From Phycisphaerae bacterium (GTDB taxonomy: Bacteria; Planctomycetota; Phycisphaerae; Sedimentisphaerales; Anaerohalosphaeraceae), in NCBI GenBank assembly GCA_012729675.1, contig JAAYCR010000073.1, positions 1-34,539 on the forward strand: a stretch of 34,539 nt of DNA, in the 5' to 3' direction. A model generated the notes under the pieces. That model had not been told where the DNA came from. It ran no database searches and saw nothing but the letters and a program-made list of their open reading frames with translations. The position numbers and the translations under genes are program-made. Shown here piece after piece: positions 7,784 to 14,582 of this stretch. Position 1 is the first letter of the stretch. Each line of letters opens with the position of its first letter.

Positions 7784-8878
7784 CTATTGTGCGGCTGTTT
7801 CGGACAAGTCGCGTGCGGCGGCGAGTTTGTCTTTCAAGGGCAGGCGGCCGGGCGTTTTCGCCTTACCGCGCCGGGCGGCAAACGCCGAGGCGGGCAGACA
7901 GTCGGCACCGATGCCGCGAAGCCTGGCATAGCGGGCGTTGACCAGTGTGTCGATGGGCGTGCGTTTAAGCTGGGCCAGGTTCTTCGTGATGTACTGTTCG
8001 ACGTTGTAGAGCGTGTCGTGCATATTGCGATGGGCGCCGCCGAGAGGCTCGCTGATGACGGCGTCCACCAACTTGAGTTTGAGCAGTTCCCTGCCGGTCA
8101 GCTTGAGGGCTTCGGCCGCGCGGGGGGCCTGTGTGCCGTCGTGCCAGAGGATGGCCGCACAGCCTTCCGGCGAGATCACCGAATAATAGGAGTGCTCCAG
8201 AATCGCCATCCGGTCGCCGACGCCGATGCCCAGCGCCCCGCCGGAGCCGCCTTCGCCGATGACCACGCACACCACCGGCACGCGCAGCCGGCTCATCTCC
8301 ATCAGGTTGACGGCGATGGCCTGGGCCTGGCCGCGTTCTTCGGCCCCGACGCCGGGATAGGCTCCGGGCGTGTCGATCAGCGTCACCACCGGCAGGCCGA
8401 ACTTCTCGGCCAGCTTCATCTTGGCCAGCGCCTTGCGGTAGCCTTCCGGGTTGGGGCAGCCGAAGTTGCAGGCGATTTTTTCCTTGATGTCTTTGCCCTT
8501 GTTCTGGCCGATGATCATCACCTTTTCGCGGCCGATCTGGCCGAGGGCCGTCACAATGGCCCGGTCGTCACCGAAACAGCGGTCGCCGTGCAAAATCCGG
8601 ACATCCTTGAACATATTTTTTAGATAATCACTGAAAATCGGCCGTTGCGGATGCCGGGCGACCTGCACCGTCTGCCACGGCGTCATTGTGGTATAGATCT
8701 GCTGGAGCAGGTCGGTCTGTTTGACCTGCAAGGCACGGATGGCCGGCGAGGCTTCGCCCTGCAGCGAATCCCGAAGGTGTTGCTTGCGCAGCTCCTCGAT
8801 CTGACGATCCAACTCGGCGATCTCATTTTCAAACGGCAGATACTGTAAAGCCGTATTTTTAATGTCTTTAATGGTCAT
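7784..8878 (-). CDS. accA: Acetyl-CoA carboxylase carboxyltransferase subunit alpha
   Basis: Alpha subunit of the carboxyltransferase half of acetyl-CoA carboxylase. It transfers CO2 from carboxybiotin to acetyl-CoA, giving malonyl-CoA for fatty-acid synthesis. Visible family hallmarks are the N-terminal coiled-coil helix (residues 15-60), HGDRCFGDDRAI (97-108), the conserved IDTPGAYPGVGAEERGQ (168-184), GEGGSGGALGIGVGDRMAIL (208-227) and SPEGCAAILW (236-245). At 364 residues it is about 45 longer than the E. coli protein, with a basic Ala-rich C-terminal tail. The partner accD is not in the window. It is the first gene of the operon. A promoter-like TATAAT and an intrinsic-terminator-like hairpin lie in its leader, suggesting regulation by premature termination. 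Confidence 0.95.
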   Translation of the reverse strand: MTIKDIKNTALQYLPFENEIAELDRQIEELRKQHLRDSLQGEASPAIRALQVKQTDLLQQIYTTMTPWQTVQVARHPQRPIFSDYLKNMFKDVRILHGDRCFGDDRAIVTALGQIGREKVMIIGQNKGKDIKEKIACNFGCPNPEGYRKALAKMKLAEKFGLPVVTLIDTPGAYPGVGAEERGQAQAIAVNLMEMSRLRVPVVCVVIGEGGSGGALGIGVGDRMAILEHSYYSVISPEGCAAILWHDGTQAPRAAEALKLTGRELLKLKLVDAVISEPLGGAHRNMHDTLYNVEQYITKNLAQLKRTPIDTLVNARYARLRGIGADCLPASAFAARRGKAKTPGRLPLKDKLAAARDLSETAAQ

Positions 8879-8907
8879 TTTCCGTGTGTCCCCATACCCT
8901 AAAAAAA

Positions 8908-8939
8908 CATTCTGAGCGCACTGGCGATGCGTCAGAATG
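8908..8939 (-). terminator. Intrinsic terminator in the accA leader (candidate attenuator)
   Basis: On the minus strand, cattctga pairs perfectly with tcagaatg (8 bp). Four further inner pairs (cgca/tgcg) form after a one-base bulge, with a 7-base loop. The stem is followed directly by seven T residues (8907-8901). It lies about 30 bases before the accA start codon and about 25 bases after a TATAAT hexamer on the same strand. No minus-strand gene lies upstream because tyrA is divergent. The hairpin can therefore only act on accA's own leader transcript. Confidence 0.7.
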
Positions 8940-8965
8940 GACAGTATTTCTCGGTAACGCCGGGC

Positions 8966-8994
8966 ATTATAACCGTAACCCGCCCAAAAAGAAA
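8966..8994 (-). promoter_or_regulatory. Candidate promoter of the accA operon
   Basis: On the minus strand a perfect TATAAT (8971-8966) is preceded, with a 17-base spacer, by TTTCTT (8994-8989), a weak -35 match. Transcription would start near 8959 and give an 80-base leader containing the terminator hairpin. Confidence 0.5.
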
Positions 8995-9002
8995 GAAAAA
9001 AA

Positions 9003-9031
9003 TTGACAGAATCCCCCCTGCAAAGTACGTT
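9003..9031 (+). promoter_or_regulatory. Weak candidate promoter towards tyrA
   Basis: A perfect TTGACA (9003-9008) is followed after 17 bases by TACGTT (9026-9031), a poor -10 match. It points towards tyrA but is 225 bases away, with a hairpin cluster in between. Confidence 0.3.
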
Positions 9032-9035
9032 GGTA

Positions 9036-9229
9036 CACGGGCATTTTGCCCGTGAATTTGTTATTTTGCTCTCCCCCTGACAAGGGGGAGTACCCCGCAG
9101 GGGGGAGGAGGTACGGCAAAAAGGAAAAATTCAAAAGTAAAAAGGTAAAGGGATGGAACCGGCTGCGCCGGGGCTTTTTAGATACCACCCCGGCCGCTAA
9201 TGCGGCCACCCCTCCTTGAAAAGGAGGGG
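9036..9229. repeat. Cluster of short hairpins upstream of tyrA
   Basis: Several perfect short hairpins follow one another. cacgggca/tgcccgtg with loop ttt is at 9036-9054. ctccccct/agggggag with loop gaca is at 9071-9090. ccggc/gccgg with loop tgc is at 9159-9171. ggccgc/gcggcc with loop taat is at 9192-9207. cccctcctt/aaggagggg with loop gaa is at 9209-9229. The first stem recurs with a different loop at 21472-21490. The last stem buries an aaggagg motif about 28 bases before the tyrA start. Nothing here looks coding; the gap 8879-9257 otherwise holds the accA leader. Confidence 0.75.
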
Positions 9230-9257
9230 AGCTATTTAATGGTACAAACCTTTCTCT

Positions 9258-10130
9258 ATGAAACATTTAAATCAAATTACGGTCATCGGGCTGGGGCTTT
9301 TGGGGGCCAGTGTCGCGCTGTCGGTGCGGCGGGCGCTGGGGAAGGTGCGGGTTGTGGGGTATTCCCATCGGGATTCAACGCGGCAAAAGGCGCGCCAGCA
9401 AGGCGTCGCCGACGCGGTGGAAGATACCCTCGACGCGGCGGTGGCCCAGGCGGATTTGGTGATACTGGCGACGCCCATCCGGACGTTTGAGGGGTATTTT
9501 AAAGAAATGGCCGAGCATCTGAAGGCCGGGGCGATTGTCACCGATGTCGGCTCGACCAAAAAAGCCGTGCATCACTGGGCGGCCAGATGCCTGCCGAAAC
9601 AGGTGCATTTTGTCGGCTCGCACCCCATCGCCGGCTCGGAGAAGCAGGGGCTGGACTACGGCCGCGACGACCTGCTCATCGGGGCGCGGTGTATCCTGAC
9701 CCGCACAAAGACAACCTGCGCCGCGGCGTTTGGGACGGTGCAGGCGTTTTGGGCGGCGCTGGGCTGCTCGGTCGAGACGATGACCCCGGCCGCCCACGAC
9801 CGCACGCTGGGGATGGTGAGCCATCTGCCGCATCTGACCGCCGCGTCGCTGGTCAACGCCAACCGGCTCGAAGACCTGTACAGCGCGGGCAAGGGCTTTA
9901 TGGATACCTCCCGCGTCGCCTCCGGCCCGGCCAACATCTGGATGGATATCCTCCTGACCAACCCACAGGCCTGCGTGCAGGGCATCGACAAACTCATCGC
10001 CCAACTCCAACGCTTCCGCACCGCCATCGAAAAGGGCGACGAAAAACAACTCGAAAAACTCCTCAACCAAGCCCGCCAAAAACGAGAACAGTTGATTGAA
10101 TATAAGCTGGAAAAGAAAGAGTTGTTCTGA
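9258..10130 (+). CDS. tyrA: Prephenate dehydrogenase
   Basis: Oxidatively decarboxylates prephenate to 4-hydroxyphenylpyruvate with NAD(P)+, the committed step to tyrosine. The 290-residue protein has the N-terminal Rossmann motif GLGLLGAS (11-18), TDVGSTK (95-101), the active-site block SHPIAGSEKQG (121-131, with the catalytic-type His122) and the helical C-terminal domain with AAHDRTLGMVSHLPH (178-192). There is no fused chorismate mutase or C-terminal ACT domain; the protein ends in a Lys/Glu-rich helix. The ATG at 9258 is preferred because it places the Rossmann motif at the usual distance. It has no clear ribosome site, the only aaggagg nearby being buried in a hairpin. It is divergent from accA. 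Confidence 0.93.
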   Translation: MKHLNQITVIGLGLLGASVALSVRRALGKVRVVGYSHRDSTRQKARQQGVADAVEDTLDAAVAQADLVILATPIRTFEGYFKEMAEHLKAGAIVTDVGSTKKAVHHWAARCLPKQVHFVGSHPIAGSEKQGLDYGRDDLLIGARCILTRTKTTCAAAFGTVQAFWAALGCSVETMTPAAHDRTLGMVSHLPHLTAASLVNANRLEDLYSAGKGFMDTSRVASGPANIWMDILLTNPQACVQGIDKLIAQLQRFRTAIEKGDEKQLEKLLNQARQKREQLIEYKLEKKELF

Positions 10131-10167
10131 GAGTGTTTACATTAGATAGGATTTACAAGAAAACCTA

Positions 10168-10662
10168 ATGATTACACAATGTCAAAATTGCAAAAAAGTA
10201 TTGAATATGCCTGATGCTTATGAGCGTAAAATAATCAAGTGTCCTTCCTGTAAACGGCCTTTTCAAGCTATTCCCGAAATCGAGAAACCGTTAAAGCAGA
10301 CTGAACTACCTGCAACATTGACACCACAAAGCAATGCTACACAATTTCCGTTACCGAGCGAAAGTGTCAAACTCGAAACACCGTTGTCTGAACCTTCAAT
10401 CCCGCAGGACATACGGCCAAGAGAACCGGGGATTATTTATGCGACACTCGGTTTCATTTTTGGGTTAGTGTATTCTATTGTAAATATTTCAAGCTTATTG
10501 GATGGTTTTGAGATCAACCTAAGACTGTGTGTCCTCTTTGTATTAAGCGGAGCATTTATCTGGTTTTGTTTTTATACCGTTGGATTCATAATCAATCAAT
10601 TAGAGAGAATAGCCTTCTATGCAGAAAAAAATCTCAAAATTTATTCTAACAGAAATCGCTGA
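10168..10662 (+). CDS. Zinc-ribbon membrane protein
   Basis: A 164-residue protein of unknown function. Residues 5-28 form a zinc ribbon of the type CQNCKK..CPSCKR (Cys5, Cys8 and a second CxxC about 15 residues later). Residues 30-90 are a Pro/Ser/Thr-rich linker. Two hydrophobic helices follow (about 91-110 and 118-143), so the ribbon is on the cytoplasmic side if the protein is anchored by these. The base composition is clearly more AT-rich than tyrA just upstream and matches the next gene, so these two genes probably entered together. The ATG has no strong ribosome site. Confidence 0.65.
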   Translation: MITQCQNCKKVLNMPDAYERKIIKCPSCKRPFQAIPEIEKPLKQTELPATLTPQSNATQFPLPSESVKLETPLSEPSIPQDIRPREPGIIYATLGFIFGLVYSIVNISSLLDGFEINLRLCVLFVLSGAFIWFCFYTVGFIINQLERIAFYAEKNLKIYSNRNR

Positions 10663-10742
10663 GAAAACAAAAAATTGTTCCGCAAATACCAACGGCGACT
10701 TTAATTTTGGTTTGCTTGACATTTTTTGAGGAGATACTGTGC

Positions 10743-11840
10743 ATGGGAAATTTGAAATACCTTGGAGTGAAACCGCTCAGAGAGGCAAATCTGATCAATA
10801 AATTTTTAAATCGTTTTCCAAAAGAAAATGCGATTATTGAAATTAGCAACTTGCTGGCAACAACAGAGGATTTAAAGACAATATCGCCCAAACACATTTT
10901 GGATATTGGCGAAAAGTATAATGTTGATGTTTATTCTGAATTCCAGAGTGAGCTTCGGGAAATATTTGCCAATTACTTGAAGTATTGTCTTCGGGATAAT
11001 CGATTGTCGGACGAAGAGATTGTTAATTTAAGGTGTTTACAAAGATTGTTTTATATCAATGCAGATATCGTTAAACGAGTGCAACAGCAAGTTTGTCAGG
11101 AGCTTTATGCGAAGAATGTGGAACAAGCCGTTTCAGATGGATACCTTGATACAGACGAAGAAAAACAGCTTGAACGACTTCAAAAATACTTTCAAATAAC
11201 CGATGAGGACGCACTTCGATTATATGAAACGGAAGTAAAAAAAGTAGTCACAAAATATTTAGAAGCGATATATGAAGAAGGTAAATTGTCCCCAGACAAA
11301 GAGAAGCAATTTCTTGATCTTGCCGATAATTTGAAAACGAACATAAATTTTGACGATAAAAATAAAGCCGCATTTGATATGTTACGTATGTTTTGGCAAA
11401 TAGAAAATGGGGAACTACCTGAATACAATGTTGACATTTTTTTGCCGTCCAAGGAAATGTGTCACTTTCGTTACCCGTCAGTATGGCTTGAGTACAGAAA
11501 AGTTACGAAAAGGGTACGTTACGGGGGACCTACCTTGAGAATAAAAATAGCAAGAGGCATTTATTGGAGGGCAGGAGACCTTGGTATTCAAGCAGTTTCT
11601 GAAGATATTTTAACGCGCATTGATACTGGCTCAGTATTTATAACAAACAAGAAGATCCTTTTTAAGGGCGAGATGAAAAATTTATCGATACCTCTCAACA
11701 AGATAATCGACTTTGCTTTTTATAAAAATGGTGTAGAGATTCAAAAAAATACAGGTAAAAACATTTTTTTTCAACTTAACGAAGACATCTCAGTAAAATT
11801 ATTTTCTATGACCCTTGGTCGATTATTGCGTGATCTGTAA
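10743..11840 (+). CDS. Protein with three TerB-like repeats and a PH-like C-terminus
   Basis: A 365-residue protein not firmly recognised. Three helical repeats of the pattern acidic-G-x-L-[SD]-x-[DE]-E are visible. They contain CLRDNRLSDEEIVNLRCLQR, then SDGYLDTDEEKQLERLQKYF, then EEGKLSPDKEKQFLDLADNL, about 60-70 residues apart. This resembles tellurite-resistance TerB-type helical domains. The last 70 residues (TGSVFITNKKILFKGEMKNL and IPLNKIIDFAFYKNGVEIQK) look like a small bacterial PH-like beta domain. No signal peptide or membrane segment is present. The start is the ATG with gaggag nine bases upstream; a TTG 36 bases earlier is less likely. It is paired with the zinc-ribbon membrane protein 80 bases upstream in one AT-rich island. 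Confidence 0.6.
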   Translation: MGNLKYLGVKPLREANLINKFLNRFPKENAIIEISNLLATTEDLKTISPKHILDIGEKYNVDVYSEFQSELREIFANYLKYCLRDNRLSDEEIVNLRCLQRLFYINADIVKRVQQQVCQELYAKNVEQAVSDGYLDTDEEKQLERLQKYFQITDEDALRLYETEVKKVVTKYLEAIYEEGKLSPDKEKQFLDLADNLKTNINFDDKNKAAFDMLRMFWQIENGELPEYNVDIFLPSKEMCHFRYPSVWLEYRKVTKRVRYGGPTLRIKIARGIYWRAGDLGIQAVSEDILTRIDTGSVFITNKKILFKGEMKNLSIPLNKIIDFAFYKNGVEIQKNTGKNIFFQLNEDISVKLFSMTLGRLLRDL

Positions 11841-11969
11841 TGTTGTATCGCATTGGGCCTGGCCTTGGATTCGTTTGGTTGAAAAATCCGGCTGCGATTG
11901 AAACGGCCAAAAACGCGACGGGGGCCCTCTGCAATGTTGATACAATTGTCAATTGAAAATGGGTGGCAC

Positions 11970-12425
11970 CTTCAAGCGCAGCTTGTGGGTGCGGGGTGTA
12001 ATTGGACGAATGCGGCAGGTAGATGCCAATGAATACGGTTGGGCTGGTGGTGTGTATGGAGTAGTCCCGCAGGGACGTAAGTGAGTTAGCCGTAGGCGTG
12101 AGCCTACGGGACAGGACGGTGCATGACGCAAAGCCCCGGCGGGGCGGAAGGTTGAACTGGTCTGCCGCCCCGTCGGGGCTTGGGGTTTTTGAGACTTCTG
12201 TCCGGGGGCTGACGCCCCCGGCTAACAATCTTTCACCCCTGCGGGGTTGTTTGCAGGACACGCTTTCGCGTGAAAATAGCAAGCTGAAGCTTGAACTACG
12301 AACGGATGCGGCGTGTTATCACGGACGGGGTTTGATAGAGTGCTCTTTCAGAGCGTTTGGGTGGGGTGGGTGATCTTTGTCCCAGGGCGTTGCCCTGGGC
12401 TAAGGTGTGTTGGCCTTTCAGGCCG
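11970..12425. repeat. Array of about ten short perfect hairpins
   Basis: A non-coding stretch dominated by successive inverted repeats with short loops: caagc-gca-gcttg (11973), gtccc-gca-gggac (12064), ccgtaggc-gtga-gcctacgg (12090), a 15-bp stem with one wobble (12133-12179), ccgggggc-tgac-gcccccgg (12202), acccc-tgc-ggggt (12235), cacgc-tttc-gcgtg (12259), caagc-tgaa-gcttg (12280), gctct-ttc-agagc (12342), cccagggc-gtt-gccctggg (12381) and ggcct-ttc-aggcc (12412). The stems differ in sequence but the architecture is constant. The gap 11841-12528 contains no credible gene. Confidence 0.8.
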
Positions 12426-12528
12426 GAGAGTGCGGTTGGGTTGTTCGCAGTTCGCCTTGCGGGTACGTTACAAATAGAAAAAATTCTATACAATCGTCAA
12501 TCGTCAGTAGTCAATTCAAAGGGATGTT

Positions 12529-13146
12529 ATGGCGGCAGTAATTATGATGATCGGATTCGCGGCGGGCGGTTTTTTTGTGCTGTTCAGTCCGTGGACGAAG
12601 GGGGCGGTGGCGTTCTGGCCGATGATGTGCCTGGTGACGGGGCTGCTGGCGACGGGCGGGGTGCTGCTGGATGGCGACAATCGCCGCGCGCTGCGGACGT
12701 TCAAGGCCGGCGATGTCGGCACGGGGCTGCTGGCGGCAGCGTTTTTGTATGCGGTGTTTTATGTCGGGCATTTTTTGTCGGCGCGGATATTGCCGTTTGC
12801 CGCCGGGCAGGTCAGCTCGATTTATGATATCCGGCAGGGAGTTGATCCGTGGGTCATCGGGCTGCTTTTGCTGCTGATCATCGGGCCGGCGGAGGAAATC
12901 TTCTGGCGGGGGTTTGTCCAGCGGCGGCTGTGCGGGCGGTACGGGCTGCTGTTGGGGTTTGTGCTGAGTGCGGCCATTTATGCCCTCGTGCATATTTGGT
13001 CGTTTAACTTTATGCTGATTGCGGCCGCGGCGGTGTGCGGCGGGTTCTGGGGGCTGATGTTTCTGGCGACGGGGCGGCTGTGGCCGTGCATTATCTCGCA
13101 CGCGGTGTGGGATGTGGTGATTCTTCTGATGTGGCCGATAGGGTAA
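12529..13146 (+). CDS. CPBP-family intramembrane metalloprotease
   Basis: A 205-residue polytopic membrane protein of the CAAX protease/bacteriocin-processing (Abi/CPBP) family. The signature residues are all present: the glutamate pair and arginine in PAEEIFWRGFVQ (Glu122, Glu123, Arg127), His155 in ALVHIWSFN, and His191 and Asp195 in ISHAVWDVV. In characterised members these bind a catalytic metal or general base within the membrane. About six hydrophobic helices are visible. The substrate is unknown; prenylated CAAX proteins are not expected in bacteria, so processing of peptides or membrane proteins is more likely. aaaggga four bases upstream supports the ATG. It is followed by heptamer repeats and then the UbiE/MenG gene. 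Confidence 0.88.
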   Translation: MAAVIMMIGFAAGGFFVLFSPWTKGAVAFWPMMCLVTGLLATGGVLLDGDNRRALRTFKAGDVGTGLLAAAFLYAVFYVGHFLSARILPFAAGQVSSIYDIRQGVDPWVIGLLLLLIIGPAEEIFWRGFVQRRLCGRYGLLLGFVLSAAIYALVHIWSFNFMLIAAAAVCGGFWGLMFLATGRLWPCIISHAVWDVVILLMWPIG

Positions 13147-13188
13147 GAAATGTGAAATGTAAAATGTAAAATGTGAAATGTGAAATGT
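13147..13188 (+). repeat. Heptamer tandem repeat (RAAATGT)6
   Basis: Six consecutive 7-bp units: gaaatgt twice, aaaatgt twice, gaaatgt twice. The array starts inside the stop codon region of the CPBP gene and ends about 30 bases before the methyltransferase gene. Confidence 0.9.
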
Positions 13189-13220
13189 TAACCGGATGAA
13201 CCAATTTAACATGGAAAGTG

Positions 13221-13946
13221 ATGACAGTGAGTGACCGAAAGACACCATCGACCGAGGCGATGTTTACGAAGATTGCCGAGCGGTATGACCGGTGCAATCA
13301 TTGGTTCAGCCTCGGTATCGACCGGCTATGGCGAAAGCGGCTGGCGCGGGCGGTTGACGCTGCGGCGGGCGATGCGGCGCTGGATATTTGCTGTGGGACG
13401 GGAGATATGGCGTTCGCGCTGCTCAAATACAGTGCGGCGCGGGCGGTTATCGGGGCCGATTGCAGCGAGCGGATGATCCAGTTGGCGCAGGAAAAGCGGA
13501 TGCGGCTGGCCGTGCGCCGATGGATGACGGACAAGACGCTGCGGCTGCACGTGGCGGACGCGGCCGCGATGCCGTTTGAAGACGGGGCGTTCGATGTCGT
13601 GACCTGTGCGTTTGGGCTGCGAAATATCCCGGATCGCGCCGCGGTGCTGCGGCAGGTGTCTCGTGTACTCAAGCCCGGCGGGCGACTGGGTGTGTGCGAG
13701 TTTTCGCTACCGAAAAATCCGACACTGCGGGCGGTGTATGGGGTGTATCTGTCGCGTGTGATGCCGCTGCTGGGGCGGCTGGTGTTAGGCGACGGCGATG
13801 CGCTGCGATATCTGGCCCGCTCGATCCTCGACTGGGACGCGACTGTGCGGTTGGAGGCGGAACTGACGCAGACGGGATTTGTCGATGTGTGTGCGACGCC
13901 GCTGACCGGCGGGATCGTGACGCTCACCGTGGGGCGGAAGGCCTGA
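13221..13946 (+). CDS. menG: UbiE/MenG-type quinone C-methyltransferase
   Basis: SAM-dependent C-methyltransferase of the UbiE/MenG family, which methylates demethylmenaquinone (or a ubiquinone precursor) at the ring. The family N-terminus MFTKIAERYDRCNHWFSLGI, the SAM motif LDICCGTGD, the acidic strand end IGADCSERM, the post-motif PFEDGAFDVVTCAFGLRNI and LKPGGRLGVCEFS are all in order. The length (241 residues) is normal. Because the neighbouring metabolism looks anaerobic, menaquinone is the likelier product, but the other half of the pathway is not in the window. The ATG at 13221 is chosen; a GTG one codon earlier is equally possible. Confidence 0.88.
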   Translation: MTVSDRKTPSTEAMFTKIAERYDRCNHWFSLGIDRLWRKRLARAVDAAAGDAALDICCGTGDMAFALLKYSAARAVIGADCSERMIQLAQEKRMRLAVRRWMTDKTLRLHVADAAAMPFEDGAFDVVTCAFGLRNIPDRAAVLRQVSRVLKPGGRLGVCEFSLPKNPTLRAVYGVYLSRVMPLLGRLVLGDGDALRYLARSILDWDATVRLEAELTQTGFVDVCATPLTGGIVTLTVGRKA

Positions 13947-13973
13947 TATTCTCAGGCATCCTTACAGTATTTC

Positions 13974-14390
13974 TTATCGGAGTACCGATGCGGGAATAAA
14001 ATATAGGACAAAACGGGCACTGCTCATATCGCCCAAGAGGTTTCGGAAATCCGCATTGTCAATGGGCAAGGCTTCCCCGAAAAAATCTCCCATTTTCAGG
14101 TATTTTGTCATCATAATTTTGCGGCCGGTCTCTTCCACCCAATACAGGGTGCCATCCGTCGGAGCATTGAACTCCACCATCACTCCACCGCCGACCATGT
14201 ATTGTTTCAAAGGGAGGCCTTCGACGGTAAAATGGTTGTTGGCCTGCGATATGTATTCGTAGGGTTGGCCATCCATCGGGGCTGGCAACGGCAAGAGGGT
14301 GGTGGTGGAGGTCTCTACCTGACTTTCACACCCGACGGTACAGATGGCCAAGAGGATTGCTGACAATGAGAGTAAGTATGTCTTTGTCAT
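13974..14390 (-). CDS. Small lipoprotein, function unknown
   Basis: A 138-residue predicted lipoprotein. MTKTYLLSLSAILLAICTVG precedes Cys21, a lipobox-like site (TVGC), so the mature protein would be lipid-anchored in the envelope. The rest is a compact beta-rich sequence with EFNAPTDGTLYWVEETGRKI and no motif I recognise. The start is set by aaggaag eight bases upstream of the ATG; an earlier ATG would hide the signal peptide. A good promoter lies just upstream. It converges with the methyltransferase gene. Between their stops a 6-bp hairpin (gcctga/tcaggc, about 13942-13958) without a T-run may weakly insulate them. Confidence 0.65.
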   Translation of the reverse strand: MTKTYLLSLSAILLAICTVGCESQVETSTTTLLPLPAPMDGQPYEYISQANNHFTVEGLPLKQYMVGGGVMVEFNAPTDGTLYWVEETGRKIMMTKYLKMGDFFGEALPIDNADFRNLLGDMSSARFVLYFIPASVLR

Positions 14391-14433
14391 CGAGTTACTT
14401 CCTTTCTTTTGTGAACACTTGCCATATCTGTTT

Positions 14434-14461
14434 ATTATAGGTAACTTTGTTGGGGTGTGAA
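14434..14461 (-). promoter_or_regulatory. Promoter of the small lipoprotein gene
   Basis: On the minus strand TTCACA (14461-14456, five of six matches) and TATAAT (14439-14434, six of six) are 16 bases apart. The start point near 14427 would give a leader of about 36 bases. Confidence 0.6.
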
Positions 14462-14582
14462 GCAAATAAATCTGGAATTCTTTGAAGAATTAGGCCGGGG
14501 GGATTTTTGTTGCCAAAGGGGGTGGGTTTTGGCACAATAAGAGCGGAAAACGGGCTGGATGTCCGTGGTGTGTTAATTTTGG

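Noticed and set aside
7748-8623. 291-codon plus-strand frame over accA
   Set aside because: Shadow of accA: composition is that of an antisense frame, with no motif.
9200-9490. Frame starting near an aaggagg motif before tyrA
   Set aside because: The motif is inside a perfect 9-bp hairpin of the dispersed type and the frame runs out of phase through the conserved Rossmann domain of tyrA.
13938-13958. Terminator after the UbiE/MenG gene
   Set aside because: The 6-bp hairpin has no T-run on either strand, so it is mentioned only as weak insulation.
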